From: Bacteroidia bacterium
Lineage (GTDB): Bacteria; Bacteroidota; Bacteroidia; J057; JANWXU01
Assembly: GCA_025057395.1 (NCBI GenBank)
Contig: JANWXU010000006.1
Coordinates: forward strand, 1-64,000
Length of the DNA: 64,000 bases
Direction of reading: 5' to 3'
In this document: positions 1 to 11,108 of the stretch, one piece after another
Numbering within the stretch: position 1 is the first letter of the stretch
Layout of the letters: every line of letters begins with the position of its first letter
The notes under the pieces: generated by a model
Database searches by the model: none
Told to the model about the DNA's origin: nothing
What the model saw: only the letters and a program-made list of their open reading frames with translations
Program-made: the position numbers and the translations under genes

Positions 1-1169
1 CACTGGTTTACACAAAGAGAAGTAGGACCATTTATGGTCGCATCTATAGTTCCAGATACAGATACATTCACTGTTGCAGTAAAAGTAGGGCAGCCTGCCT
101 TAGTCATAGTTACAGTATATACACCTGCCTCTGTAGAATTCATATTAGTACGGCTTACTGTCTGCCCCGAAGCACTCCACCCCCCAGGACCGCTCCAGCT
201 GTATGTTGCACCCGATGCCCCCGCAGGAGGGTTGGCTGTTAAAGTTAAAGTACCACCACACTGAACTGGTGAGTTAGTAGTGATCGTTGGTGCTGTACTA
301 GGACAGTTTGAAACACAAGTAACATTGAATGTAAAACCTGGCGCTGTAATAATAGGATCTGAAGTAAAACGAACAGTAAGACAACCATTCGAAGCTGTCG
401 AAGTATAATTAGGAGGAAGGGTGGTGCCTGTATGGGTACCCATTAGAGGAGCAGAGGTGCTATTACCATTGTATATGTATAAAAAATCCCATCCACTTTC
501 CACATTGAATTCCGTAAAAGAAATTTGAATAGACTGACCAGAAGTACTAGGACAGATAACCAAATTCCCGTCTGCGTTATTACTATAATTTCCTGTACCC
601 CCATGGTCTCTTACTGTGGCACTACAGGTAGTAAGATTAGTAGTTCCTGTATATGGAACTACATTACCAGAACCACCTCCTCCTGGGCAACTTACTTGGC
701 GAAACACAACCGTATTACCACAAGCCGCAGTTGCACAGTTATATTGGTGAAGGTAAACTCTTATCGTACCTGTAAGAGTAGCAGTCCAAACAATACGAGA
801 CCTTAAACCACAGCTACCTCCTGCATCGTCATTAAATGCTAAAAAAGCATTAGTGGCATCCGTTCTTAGAGTAAGCTGCGTATCATTAATGCATCCAGAA
901 GCTCCATCGGATGTACACGTAGAAAACTCATAGGTACATCCACTTGTGACATTTACCCGGAAATATTCTCCGCCCCAAAGACCAGATTGAGAAAGCCAAA
1001 CTCCATTGGTAGTAGGAGTATGGATAGGCCCCCACACAGAACCTGTTGAACAGCCTTGAGCAACTACATTACTGCTTTTATAAATGCTAAACCCAAAGAA
1101 TAAAAGCAATAGGAGCCCCTTGGAATAAATATTAAAAAATTTGTATGATAGAAAGTATAACTTATTCAT
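1..1169 (-). CDS. Partial secreted surface protein with CUB-like domain and Ig/PKD-like region (C-terminus beyond left edge)
   Basis: Reverse strand is open from ATG at 1169 to base 1, beginning MNKLYFLSYKFFNIYSKGLLLLLFFGFSIYKSSNVVAQG (signal peptide), with CUB-like ISFTEFNVESGWDFLYIYNG...CLTVRFTSD. Absent from the ORF track because it has no stop in the window. Confidence 0.8.
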   Translation of the reverse strand, partial: MNKLYFLSYKFFNIYSKGLLLLLFFGFSIYKSSNVVAQGCSTGSVWGPIHTPTTNGVWLSQSGLWGGEYFRVNVTSGCTYEFSTCTSDGASGCINDTQLTLRTDATNAFLAFNDDAGGSCGLRSRIVWTATLTGTIRVYLHQYNCATAACGNTVVFRQVSCPGGGGSGNVVPYTGTTNLTTCSATVRDHGGTGNYSNNADGNLVICPSTSGQSIQISFTEFNVESGWDFLYIYNGNSTSAPLMGTHTGTTLPPNYTSTASNGCLTVRFTSDPIITAPGFTFNVTCVSNCPSTAPTITTNSPVQCGGTLTLTANPPAGASGATYSWSGPGGWSASGQTVSRTNMNSTEAGVYTVTMTKAGCPTFTATVNVSVSGTIDATINGPTSLCVNQ

Positions 1170-1450
1170 AGGTTAATCCAACTTTTTAAATAGATACACT
1201 TATGCTATAACTACAAATATAATGAAACTGTAAAGAATAATAAAATTTTAAACTAACATTTTTTCAAAATAAAGCATTTTTGATTAAAAGAAACTAATAA
1301 GAAGTTTAGATTTATTGTACCTCTAATACGAAAAATCAATTAACTCATAAATCAAATAAGTAAAGATATCAAAATCACCCAAACTGAATTTTTTTCTTTT
1401 TTTGATACGTTTATATTTTATATTTTTTGGAGTTATAATTATATTCTTTT

Positions 1451-1633
1451 ATGCTTTGGAAGTACCTAAAAAGAAAAAATAGTAGTTCAGAAGAGCCGAT
1501 TGAACCACCACCACTCTCTAAATCATCAAAGTTCAATATTCTTTTGATGAAAAGAACTAACCGGCTGGCTATCTTTATGTTCGTGGCAGGCATTTTATTC
1601 AAAATTATTCAACATGTTTTTTTTAAAAAATAA
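1451..1633 (+). CDS. Small hypothetical membrane protein (60 aa)
   Basis: ORF with a C-terminal hydrophobic segment (LAIFMFVAGILFKIIQHVF), immediately followed by a terminator hairpin. Confidence 0.45.
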   Translation: MLWKYLKRKNSSSEEPIEPPPLSKSSKFNILLMKRTNRLAIFMFVAGILFKIIQHVFFKK

Positions 1634-1657
1634 AAAGGGGTATTCTTTTACCCCTTT
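1634..1657. terminator. Bidirectional hairpin terminator between convergent genes
   Basis: Perfect 9-bp stem AAAGGGGTA-TTCTTT-TACCCCTTT with flanking A and T tracts. Confidence 0.7.
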
Positions 1658-1684
1658 CTCAACGCAATTAAATTTTTGTTATCA

Positions 1685-4300
1685 TTAGCTTTGAGCAGCA
1701 AGAACTTGATTAGAAAAAACAAATTGATTCCTTTCATCCACAGAAACATGAATAGCATTATTGGCAATAATATTGCCAGCAAGAATTTCCTTGGAAAGCT
1801 CATTCACAATTTTTCTTTGTAAGACCCTTTTAAGAGGACGCGCCCCAAACTGAGGATCAAAGCCTAGCTGCGCTAACCAGTCAATTGCTTCTTCACTAAA
1901 TGTAATAGTAATATTTTGCTGCTTTAAAAGTTGCGAGAGATTGTTTAGCTGAATTTTTACAATTTCTTTTACCTCCTCTCGTGTTAGAGGAGTAAACATA
2001 ATAATGTCGTCGATACGATTTAAAAACTCAGGACGTAAAGTCTTCTTAAGTAAATCAAAAACTTGAATCTTTACGCGATTAATGATTTCCCATCGGTTAA
2101 ACTCAGTAATATTCTCAAATTCCTGCTGAATTAAATGAGCTCCAAGATTGGAAGTCATGATAATAATGGTGTTTCTGAAATTTGCTGTCCTTCCTTTGTT
2201 ATCCGTGAGACGGCCATCATCGAGTACTTGGAGCAAAATATTAAATACATCAGGATGTGCTTTTTCAATTTCATCCAGTAACACAACGGAATAGGGCTTT
2301 CTACGAATTGCTTCAGTAAGTTGTCCACCCTCATCGTAGCCTACATAACCAGGAGGAGCCCCAATTAGTCTGCTAACAGAATGCTTCTCCTGATACTCCG
2401 ACATATCGATGCGTACCATTGCATTTTCGTCATTAAAAAGATAATCGGCAAGAGATTTTGCCAGCTCCGTTTTACCTACACCTGTAGGACCAATAAAGAT
2501 AAAAGAACCTATAGGCTTTCGAGGGTCATGTAATCCGGCACGACTTCTACGAATAGCATTGCTAATAGATTCAATAGCTTCCTCTTGGCCTACTACCCTT
2601 TTATGTAATTCTTCCTCCATTTTAAGAAGTTTAGTACGCTCGCTCTCTAGCATTTTATTGACAGGTATACCTGTCCAGCGGCTTACAATTTCTGCAATTT
2701 GCTCGGCATCTACTTCTTGACGTAATAAACGTTTTTCCCCTGCCTGGTTAAGTTTTTCTAATAATTGAGAGATCTTTTTTTCCTCCTCAATAATTCTTCC
2801 ATAACGGATTTCGGCTGCCTTTCCCCAGTCTGCATTCATTTCAGCCTTTTGAGCTTCAATCTTAAGTGCTTCGATATTTTCTTGAGCAGTTCGAATTTGC
2901 TGTATAAGCGTTTTTTCTTCCTCCCATTTTGCCCTTAAATGGTTCCTTTCTGCCATTAAATTAGCAATTTGCTCACTTAAAGGACGCAGTGCCTCTTCCC
3001 CCTTTTCGCGTTTCAGAGCCTCGCGCTCTATTTCTAGCTTACGAATTTTTCTTTCTATTTCATCTATTTCTTCGGGCAAAGAATCAATTTCAATTTTAAG
3101 TTTTGCTGCAGCCTCGTCCATCAAATCAATAGCCTTATCAGGAAGGAACCTATCAGAAATATAACGATGAGATAATTCTACAGCAGCAACAATAGCAGCG
3201 TCTGTAATTTTCACTCCGTGATGTACTTCATACTTTTCTTTGAGTCCCCGTAAAATAGAAATAGCATCCTCTACATCTGGCTCGTCAACAAAAACAGGTT
3301 GGAACCTTCTTTCTAATGCCTTATCTTTCTCTATATACTTTTGATATTCAGCAAGGGTAGTAGCCCCAATTGCACGAAGCTCCCCTCTTGCAAGAGCTGG
3401 CTTCATAATATTAGCCGCATCCATAGCTCCATCTGCTCTACCTGCCCCCACCAAAGTATGAATTTCATCAATAAACATAATAATTTCCCCTTGGGAATTG
3501 GCAACTTCTTTAACCACAGCCTTAAGCCTTTCCTCAAAATCACCGCGATATTTAGCACCTGCAAGCAAAGCCCCCATATCTAAAGAGACAATGCGCTTAT
3601 TTTTCAGATTTTCGGGCACATCACCCTGTACAATTCTGTGGGCAATTCCTTCGGCAATAGCTGTTTTTCCTACTCCGGGCTCACCAATCAGAATAGGATT
3701 ATTTTTACTTCGCCTTGAGAGTATTTGCATTACTCGCCGAATTTCTTCGTCTCTTCCAATAACAGGGTCAAGTTTATTCTCTCTTGCCAACTCAGTGAGG
3801 TCTATGCTAAAGCGCTTAAGAGCATTGTACCTGGTCTCTGCTCCACGATCTGTAACTTTGTCTCCACCTCTTAATTCTTTAATAACCTTAAGTAAATCCT
3901 TTTCCTGCAGTCCCTGGTCTTTAAGCAGTTGTGCTGCCTTATCATTTGATTTAAGCAGAGCAAGCAACAAATGCTCTAGAGTAATAAATTCATCTTGCAT
4001 AGAGCCGGCAATTTTATTTGCCTGCTCTAATACCTGATAACTATCATTACTCAGATATTGGCCCCCTGTAGCCCCATACACTTTGGGATAAGAACTTATT
4101 AACTCTTCCAGTTTTTGCGATAGGTAAGTAATGTTAACATTTGCTTTCTTGAGTAAGAAAGGAATTATGGATTCATCAGTTAAAAGAAGTGCCTTCAGCA
4201 GATGCGCTGGCTCTATAGCTTGCTGATTATACGACTTTGCAATTTCAGCAGCCTCCTGAACCGCTTCTTGTGCTTTTATGGTATAATTATTAAAGTTCAT
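1685..4300 (-). CDS. clpB: ATP-dependent chaperone ClpB
   Basis: 871 aa; two AAA+ modules ([28 protein letters not shown]), Clp N domain, middle coiled coil, [22 protein letters not shown]. Confidence 0.97.
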   Translation of the reverse strand: MNFNNYTIKAQEAVQEAAEIAKSYNQQAIEPAHLLKALLLTDESIIPFLLKKANVNITYLSQKLEELISSYPKVYGATGGQYLSNDSYQVLEQANKIAGSMQDEFITLEHLLLALLKSNDKAAQLLKDQGLQEKDLLKVIKELRGGDKVTDRGAETRYNALKRFSIDLTELARENKLDPVIGRDEEIRRVMQILSRRSKNNPILIGEPGVGKTAIAEGIAHRIVQGDVPENLKNKRIVSLDMGALLAGAKYRGDFEERLKAVVKEVANSQGEIIMFIDEIHTLVGAGRADGAMDAANIMKPALARGELRAIGATTLAEYQKYIEKDKALERRFQPVFVDEPDVEDAISILRGLKEKYEVHHGVKITDAAIVAAVELSHRYISDRFLPDKAIDLMDEAAAKLKIEIDSLPEEIDEIERKIRKLEIEREALKREKGEEALRPLSEQIANLMAERNHLRAKWEEEKTLIQQIRTAQENIEALKIEAQKAEMNADWGKAAEIRYGRIIEEEKKISQLLEKLNQAGEKRLLRQEVDAEQIAEIVSRWTGIPVNKMLESERTKLLKMEEELHKRVVGQEEAIESISNAIRRSRAGLHDPRKPIGSFIFIGPTGVGKTELAKSLADYLFNDENAMVRIDMSEYQEKHSVSRLIGAPPGYVGYDEGGQLTEAIRRKPYSVVLLDEIEKAHPDVFNILLQVLDDGRLTDNKGRTANFRNTIIIMTSNLGAHLIQQEFENITEFNRWEIINRVKIQVFDLLKKTLRPEFLNRIDDIIMFTPLTREEVKEIVKIQLNNLSQLLKQQNITITFSEEAIDWLAQLGFDPQFGARPLKRVLQRKIVNELSKEILAGNIIANNAIHVSVDERNQFVFSNQVLAAQS

Positions 4301-4471
4301 GCAACTTGTTATTTGTTGTTTAGTCTAGTACAAAGAATATGCAAATACTATAACTGCCATTGTGTCAGTATTTATTGGACAATAAACTGCATAAACACCT
4401 TAAATAGAAAAAATAAGTGGATTTTTTTGCATATTGCACCCTAAAAAAGCCCAAGAAATACTAAAATTAAA

Positions 4472-5437
4472 ATGGTCAATAACGCCAATGATACTTCGTT
4501 ATGGAATGAGCTAAAAATACTTTGGTTATATCGATATTGGATTTTAAGCCTAAGCAGCGTAGTAGTGTTGGGCACTCTTGTTTATACCCTTCCTTTCGTA
4601 ACCCCTCCTGAATATTTGGCTGTAAGTTCATTTATCCCACCTAGCTTGGAAGACATTAAGTCTTTAAATTTTTTAAAAATCAAATTCAATGGCTTTGGTG
4701 CAGCCAAAGATGAGGACTTAGAAAGGTACGCTGCTGCTCTACAATCTGATAGCGCCTTTTATTGGATAGAAAAAAAGTTTAATCTTACTAAGTATTACGG
4801 ATTAGAAGATATTTCGGACCCTAGTAAGAGAGAAAAAAAACTTAGAGAAAAATATAACGAACAAATTAAAATTAAAGTTACTGCCCTTTCTACCGTAGAA
4901 ATTCAAGTATATGATACAGACCCCCAACATGGAGCTGCTATAGCGAATGCTTTTCTAGATTACGCAGATAATTTTACCGAAAAAATAGCCAGAAGAAAAG
5001 AAGGAATAGCACTACTTGAAAAAAGCCTGGCAGAAATACAAAATATTAGAAAGCAACTTCAAGATACATTAGGATACTACAGAAGTCGCTACAAAATTTA
5101 CCATTTCGATGATTTAAGTGAAGTAGTCTCGGCCCGTATTCTTACAGAAGGATTTAACCAAAGAGAATTTCATCAGTACTACGATAAAGTGCAAGCCATA
5201 GAACATCAATTACGCTACCTAGAAGAGCATATTGCCGATATGTTTAACGAACTAGTTTTTCGAAAAGAAAATTTACAAACCTACCCTAGCTTAATTAGTA
5301 TTGTTAGTTATGGCATTCCTTCTAAAGTGAGGGTGCGCCCCCAAAGACTGATTTATCTAAGTTTATCCACTATCTTTAGCTTGTTTTTATTTAGCATAGG
5401 TGCCATCTATTACCATAAATACAAGCATAAAAATTGA
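4472..5437 (+). CDS. Wzz-type chain length determinant-like protein
   Basis: N-terminal TM, periplasmic coiled-coil region, C-terminal TM (LIYLSLSTIFSLFLFSIGAIYY). Confidence 0.65.
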   Translation: MVNNANDTSLWNELKILWLYRYWILSLSSVVVLGTLVYTLPFVTPPEYLAVSSFIPPSLEDIKSLNFLKIKFNGFGAAKDEDLERYAAALQSDSAFYWIEKKFNLTKYYGLEDISDPSKREKKLREKYNEQIKIKVTALSTVEIQVYDTDPQHGAAIANAFLDYADNFTEKIARRKEGIALLEKSLAEIQNIRKQLQDTLGYYRSRYKIYHFDDLSEVVSARILTEGFNQREFHQYYDKVQAIEHQLRYLEEHIADMFNELVFRKENLQTYPSLISIVSYGIPSKVRVRPQRLIYLSLSTIFSLFLFSIGAIYYHKYKHKN

Positions 5438-5503
5438 CTTTTGTAAAAAATAAAAAATAGGTTTTGCTTAAATAACTTAAATAACTTAGATAAAATAATA
5501 AAA

Positions 5504-6340
5504 ATGGAAAACCAAATTTGCTTAATTACAGGTTGTAATACGGGAATTGGTAAAGTAACTGCCATTGAATTAGCCAAAAGGGGGGCTACTATTATTATGG
5601 CCTGCCGCAACCAAGTAAAAGCTGAAAGGGCAAAAGTAGAGATTATTGCCCAGAGTCAAAACCCCAGAATAGACCTCTTCTTAGTAGACTTATCTCTACA
5701 AAGCTCCATTCGAAAATTTGCCGAAGCTGTGCACAAAAAATATAACAAAATAGATATCCTTATCAATAATGCTGGTGCAATTTATTACCACCGCTACGTT
5801 ACCCCCGAAAAAATTGAGCTAACCTTTGCTGTTAACCACCTAGCTTATTTTTTGGTAACCCACTTGCTTTTAGACCTTATAAAAGCTGCGCCCCAAGGAA
5901 GAATTATTAATGTCGCTTCGAGAGCCCACCAAGGATATACTATCGACTTTAATGACTTAATGGGCGAAAAAAACTATTCTCCTTTCAAAGCCTATGGACA
6001 GTCGAAGCTAGCTAATATTATGTTTACTTACAAGCTCGCAGAATATCTACAGGGAACAAAAGTTACTGCTAACTGCTTACATCCAGGACTTGTAAATACA
6101 GAATTTGCTCGTGATATGCCTTTCTGGTTTCGAATGATTTTTACTTATTTAGGCTTAACGCCTGAAAAAGGAGCCGAAACTACAATTTACTTGGCTACTG
6201 AACCCTCTCTTGCTGGCGTTACGGGAAAATATTTTTACAAAAAAAAGGAAGCTAAAACCTCGTATATTTCCTATGACAAAAATATACAACAACAACTTTG
6301 GGATATAAGTCTAAAACTTGTGGGTATACATCAATTTTGA
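5504..6340 (+). CDS. Short-chain dehydrogenase/reductase (retinol dehydrogenase-like)
   Basis: TGCNTGIGKVTA nucleotide motif, NNAG, YGQSKLAN active site. Confidence 0.9.
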   Translation: MENQICLITGCNTGIGKVTAIELAKRGATIIMACRNQVKAERAKVEIIAQSQNPRIDLFLVDLSLQSSIRKFAEAVHKKYNKIDILINNAGAIYYHRYVTPEKIELTFAVNHLAYFLVTHLLLDLIKAAPQGRIINVASRAHQGYTIDFNDLMGEKNYSPFKAYGQSKLANIMFTYKLAEYLQGTKVTANCLHPGLVNTEFARDMPFWFRMIFTYLGLTPEKGAETTIYLATEPSLAGVTGKYFYKKKEAKTSYISYDKNIQQQLWDISLKLVGIHQF

Positions 6341-6468
6341 GTTTTAGGGATATTCCTCTAAAACTTAGGCTGCCTAACACTTAAACTTAGAATTTCATCG
6401 TTAAATTTATGATTGGCAGTATTACTTGCCTAGGGCCCTTATTTTTCAAAAAGAGTGTAAAATTTTTA

Positions 6469-6476
6469 TAAATTTG
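6469..6476 (+). promoter_or_regulatory. Possible Bacteroidota -7 element (TAAATTTG, fits TAnnTTTG)
   Basis: Motif match about 60 nt upstream of the decarboxylase ORF; no convincing -33 TTG at proper spacing. Confidence 0.25.
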
Positions 6477-6538
6477 AATAAACATAAACCTGCTTTAATT
6501 TTTTTCTTATAATTGCTAGAATATAAAAATGAACTACA

Positions 6539-9361
6539 ATGCAAAACGTGAGTACTGCTAGTTCTTCTTATCTGGTAAGCCATTATAACGCTTCTCAACT
6601 AAGAACAGATACCTGGAACCGCTTAAAGCACAAGGCGCTTCTTCTAAATGAAATCTATAAAAATGCTCAAAAGAAAAAAAATTTACTCCTAGAAGTTATT
6701 ACTAAAGTCAAAGAGTATCTAAATATCCTAGAGCAAGTTGAAAATTATTTTGCTTTTCCAGGAAAAGAAAGATTTAGTGATATTAAAAAACTTTTTGAAA
6801 GAGAAGATTATCGCCTTTTTGCTCATCGGGTAGTAAAAATCGTAAATATTCTGTTTAGTGAAGGATACAGACAAGTACCCGCCTGGCAAATACGTCTTGA
6901 TGATGATTCTCTAGCTGCCTCCTTTTCAGTAGGACAACACTCTACAGCGGCAATTAATAGGCACTATTTTGAAGTGCTCTATGTCGCTAACTTCACGCTG
7001 GAAGAAGAAAAAGACATAAGAGCACGCCTTCTAGCTATGCAACAAGAAATTACAGACTTTTTTTATGATATTGTCTTTGTGCCTAGCTTCGAAGACGCCC
7101 TTATCGCCATTAATTTTAACTACAATATCCAAAGCTGTGTAATTCACTATGGCTTTAATCTTAAATCTTCGATGCCCTTAGGACAATTACGAGATTATTT
7201 TAATATAGAAGAAGAAGAAGAATGGATAAATGATAAATTTTCAATGGAATATAGTTCACGTTTAGGAAAAGTTTTGCATCGTTTTCGTCCGGAACTAGAT
7301 CTTTACCTGATTACAGAAGCCCTAGTCGAAGATTTTGCCACTTTCGATACTCATCAAAGTTTTCGAAGAGTTTTTTATGGCAAAGAAAATTTTTTAGAGC
7401 TTCATTTAAGCATCTTACGTGGTATCGATGAGCGCTATGAAACACCATTTTTTAACGCCCTCAAAGCTTATAGCCAGCGCCCCACAGGAGTATTTCATGC
7501 TATGCCTATCTCAAGAGGAAATTCAGTATTTCGCTCTCATTGGATACAAGATATGGGGCATTTTTACGGCACTAATATATTTTTAGCAGAAACTTCTGCT
7601 ACAACTGGTGGTTTAGATTCACTATTGCAACCTACAGGACCGCTAAAAAAAGCACAAGAAAGAGCTGCATATGCTTTTGGTGCTCAATATACATTTTTTG
7701 TTACTAACGGTACTTCTACTGCTAATAAAATTGTAGTACAGGCCCTAGTACAACCGGGTGACATAGTTCTAATAGACCGTGACTGCCATAAATCTCACCA
7801 CTACGGTTTAGTACTTAGCGGCGCATATCCCATTTACTTGGACTCTTATCCTGTACAGCAATATTGTTTATATGGTGCTGTGCCTCTAACAGAAATAAAA
7901 AGAAAATTACTTACGCTCAAAAGAGAAGGGCTATTAGATAAAGTAAAAGTCCTTTTGCTTACCAATTCTACATTTGATGGTATTGTTTACCACGTGGAAA
8001 AAGTAATGCTAGAGGTACTGGCTATCAAACCTGATATGGTATTTCTATGGGATGAAGCATGGTGGGGCTTTGCTCGCTTTGTGCCTACTTACCGCCAAAG
8101 GACAGCTATGCACGCCGCTAGTACTATTCTCGAAAAGCTTCAAAGTAGTGAATATCGTGCTAATTATTTGTTATATAAACAAAAATTGGAGGAACTAGAA
8201 TCACAACCAGGATGGAATAAAGAAGAATGGATGATCAATAATCCTTTATTACCAGATCCTGATAAAGTTCGAATACGCGTCTATGCTACCCAATCTACCC
8301 ACAAAACCCTTACCTCTTTGCGCCAAGGGGCTATGATTCATATTTATGATCAAGATTTTAAACTTAAAGTAGAAGATGCTTTCCACGAAGCTTATATGAC
8401 CCACACCTCTACTTCTCCTAACTATCAAATTTTGGCTTCCTTAGATATTGCTCGAAGGCAAGTAGAACTTGAAGGCTATGAAATGGTACAAAAATGTATT
8501 GAAAACGCCATGAGCATCCGCGAAAAGCTTAAGCTCCACCCTACCATTCGCCAAATGTTTACTCTATTGGGCCCCAAAGATATGATTCCTGAAATTTACC
8601 GTCCTTCTAAAATTGAATATTATTACGACCCAGAATTAGGATGGGGAAAAATGTATGAAGCATGGAAACAAGACGAATTCGTACTAGATCCTACCCACAT
8701 CACCCTATTCACTGGCAAAGCAGGTATTGACGGTAATCTGTTTAAGAACGAATATTTAATGAATCGCTACAGCGTACAAGTAAATAAAACTTCTATCAAC
8801 TCTGTACTATTCATGACTAACATTGGCACTTCTCGAAGTGCTGTAGCTTTTCTCATTAGTGTACTAAGTAAAATTGCACGCTCCCTAGTAATTGAACAAA
8901 GCCAGTTCTCCAGGGAAGAGCAAGCTGTACATCAAAAAAGAGTAGAGCAACTAACCCACAACCTTCCTCCCTTACCAGATTTTAGTAGCTTTCATCCCGC
9001 CTTCCGTCCATATGAAAATATTAGTGCCGGCGATATACGCAAGGCTTATTTCCTAGCCTTTCAGGAAGATAATTGCGAGTATATTCCTATAACAGAAGCA
9101 TTATATGCTGTTGAAAATGAGCAAACACTTGTTTCAGCTTACTTCGTAATTCCGTATCCCCCGGGCTTTCCTATACTAGTACCAGGTCAAGTTATAACTT
9201 ACGAAATTCTATCTTTTTTAAAAGCTCTAGATGTTAAAGAAATTCATGGTTATAAGCCTGAAATAGGACTAAAAATTTTCAAAGAAAAAGTTCTTGCTGA
9301 ATATATTTCTAGTGAAAAAGTTACTAATGGACAAGCCAATAGGCACATAACCCTGGGGTAG
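6539..9361 (+). CDS. PLP-dependent Orn/Lys/Arg-type decarboxylase with long N-terminal region
   Basis: 940 aa; ETSATTGGLDSLLQPTGPLKKAQE, TNGTSTANKIV, WDEAWWGFARF, PLP lysine motif ATQSTHKTLTSLRQGAMI, family C-terminal domain. Confidence 0.9.
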   Translation: MQNVSTASSSYLVSHYNASQLRTDTWNRLKHKALLLNEIYKNAQKKKNLLLEVITKVKEYLNILEQVENYFAFPGKERFSDIKKLFEREDYRLFAHRVVKIVNILFSEGYRQVPAWQIRLDDDSLAASFSVGQHSTAAINRHYFEVLYVANFTLEEEKDIRARLLAMQQEITDFFYDIVFVPSFEDALIAINFNYNIQSCVIHYGFNLKSSMPLGQLRDYFNIEEEEEWINDKFSMEYSSRLGKVLHRFRPELDLYLITEALVEDFATFDTHQSFRRVFYGKENFLELHLSILRGIDERYETPFFNALKAYSQRPTGVFHAMPISRGNSVFRSHWIQDMGHFYGTNIFLAETSATTGGLDSLLQPTGPLKKAQERAAYAFGAQYTFFVTNGTSTANKIVVQALVQPGDIVLIDRDCHKSHHYGLVLSGAYPIYLDSYPVQQYCLYGAVPLTEIKRKLLTLKREGLLDKVKVLLLTNSTFDGIVYHVEKVMLEVLAIKPDMVFLWDEAWWGFARFVPTYRQRTAMHAASTILEKLQSSEYRANYLLYKQKLEELESQPGWNKEEWMINNPLLPDPDKVRIRVYATQSTHKTLTSLRQGAMIHIYDQDFKLKVEDAFHEAYMTHTSTSPNYQILASLDIARRQVELEGYEMVQKCIENAMSIREKLKLHPTIRQMFTLLGPKDMIPEIYRPSKIEYYYDPELGWGKMYEAWKQDEFVLDPTHITLFTGKAGIDGNLFKNEYLMNRYSVQVNKTSINSVLFMTNIGTSRSAVAFLISVLSKIARSLVIEQSQFSREEQAVHQKRVEQLTHNLPPLPDFSSFHPAFRPYENISAGDIRKAYFLAFQEDNCEYIPITEALYAVENEQTLVSAYFVIPYPPGFPILVPGQVITYEILSFLKALDVKEIHGYKPEIGLKIFKEKVLAEYISSEKVTNGQANRHITLG

Positions 9362-9390
9362 TAGGGTAGAAAAAAAATAAAAAAATAATA

Positions 9391-11082
9391 ATGCTAGAAT
9401 TTTGGAATTGGCAGTGGAAGTTTTTTAGAAATTGGATACACACATGCTATCATCTTTTTTTTAGTACATATAACTTTTTTGTAAAAGTACTAGCACCACC
9501 CTTAATAAAAAGCAACCCAACTTTGGAAATACAACCTAAACAACAATTATTAAAACTACCATATGAAAATCATAAAAAATCAACAATTCATACTAATAAA
9601 CTAATGCAAGTTATGCCAGGGCAAAATAAACGTATATTAAAAGGTCTACCTGAAATTCGAAGATTTTTCTTTAAAAATTCTACGCCTATTTACTTCATTA
9701 GCCCTACTAACTTCAACTTACTAGGGCTGGATGAATGGGTAAAAAGTTTTAAATACATTTCTTATATCGACTGTTATGATAAGCAGCATCCCAATGTATT
9801 TGTTCCTAGTGAAAAGCCTCATGATCTTTTTGAAAGTATCGAAGAGGTGAACAACTACCTCTTAGAACACAAAGAAGTGGTAGATTATATCAATAAAAGG
9901 GGACCAGGCGGAATTGCACTTTTTCTAATGTTCGACGAAAAAACCGAATCCCTTTGCCAGGAACTTGATTTAAAAGTGGGCTTCCCTTCAGCAAAACTAA
10001 GAAACTATGTTGATAATAAAGTAGTAACTACCCGAATTGCTGAAAAAGCAGGAGTTCCTTGCGTACCTAATGTTTTAGGAAAAGTATCAAACTATGAGTC
10101 CTTGCTTGGGCTAGCAGGAGACCTGGGTACAGACTTGGTAGTTCAACTTCCTTACGGAGATTCCGGTAATACTACTTTTTTTATATCTTCTTCAGAAGAT
10201 TGGGAAAGATATAAAGATAAAATCACTGCGGAGCCAGAAGTGAAAATTATGAAACGAATTAATTGTCGCGGCTCTGCTATGGAAGCTTGTGTAACAAGAC
10301 ACGGAACTATCGTAGCTCCCCTAATGACTGAACTAATTGGCTTTAAATCTCTAACGCCCTACAAAGGGGGATGGTGCGGCAATGAACTTTATGCAGATGT
10401 CTTTACTCCCGAAATACGAGAACAAGCTAGAAAATATACAGAAAGCTTTGGTAATGCCCTCCGTGAAGAGGGATACATTGGCTATTTTGAGCTAGATTTC
10501 TTAATTGATACTGATACACAAAAATTATACTTAGGCGAACTTAACCCACGAATTACCGGCGCTAGCTCTATTACTAATCATGCAGTTTTTGCTCTTGCTG
10601 ATATGCCCCTGTTTTTATTTCACCTGATTGAATTCATGGACGTAGACTATGAAATAGATGTAGAAGAAATCAATCAGCGCTGGAATGACCCTGATAATAT
10701 CGATACCTGGAGTCAATTGGTACTTAAAAGAACAGAGGAATCCTTAGAATGGGTAACTCAAGCTCCCCCCACGGGCATTTGGTCAATGGATAGAAATGGA
10801 GATATCAAATTTTCTCGCTTTGATACTCACCGTAGGGCTGTAGAAAATGAATGGGAAGCTTTCTTTTTGCGCATCATTAAGCCGGGAGATGTATGGTACA
10901 AGGGAGCTGACTTAGGAATATTGGTAACTCGAGGAAGGTTAATGACCGATGATTTTAAGCTTAATGCCCGTGCCCATGCCTGGATAAGTGGATTACAACA
11001 ACACTTTAAAACTACCCCCTATGAACCCCATTATTCTTATAAAGTACCTTCTGAGACTTATGAACCCTTTAAGCTTCTATAA
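9391..11082 (+). CDS. ATP-grasp (biotin carboxylase-like) ligase
   Basis: 563 aa; FPSAKLRNYVDNKVVTTRIAEKAGVP..., VVQLPYGDSGNTTFFI, LGELNPRITGASS (metal/ATP-binding core). Confidence 0.85.
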   Translation: MLEFWNWQWKFFRNWIHTCYHLFFSTYNFFVKVLAPPLIKSNPTLEIQPKQQLLKLPYENHKKSTIHTNKLMQVMPGQNKRILKGLPEIRRFFFKNSTPIYFISPTNFNLLGLDEWVKSFKYISYIDCYDKQHPNVFVPSEKPHDLFESIEEVNNYLLEHKEVVDYINKRGPGGIALFLMFDEKTESLCQELDLKVGFPSAKLRNYVDNKVVTTRIAEKAGVPCVPNVLGKVSNYESLLGLAGDLGTDLVVQLPYGDSGNTTFFISSSEDWERYKDKITAEPEVKIMKRINCRGSAMEACVTRHGTIVAPLMTELIGFKSLTPYKGGWCGNELYADVFTPEIREQARKYTESFGNALREEGYIGYFELDFLIDTDTQKLYLGELNPRITGASSITNHAVFALADMPLFLFHLIEFMDVDYEIDVEEINQRWNDPDNIDTWSQLVLKRTEESLEWVTQAPPTGIWSMDRNGDIKFSRFDTHRRAVENEWEAFFLRIIKPGDVWYKGADLGILVTRGRLMTDDFKLNARAHAWISGLQQHFKTTPYEPHYSYKVPSETYEPFKLL

Positions 11083-11108
11083 TTAGGTAGCCGTAAAAAG
11101 GGTAAAAA

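Noticed and set aside
34-806. Plus-strand ORFs 34-264 and 525-806
   Set aside because: Antisense to the partial CUB-domain surface protein CDS that stays open on the minus strand.
1411-1602. 63-aa minus-strand ORF overlapping the 60-aa plus-strand ORF
   Set aside because: Opposite-strand ORF better explained by the plus-strand small membrane protein with its own terminator.
3498-4037. 179-aa plus-strand ORF opposite clpB
   Set aside because: Shadow ORF antisense to a strongly conserved gene; low-complexity, Ser/Leu-rich translation with no domain.
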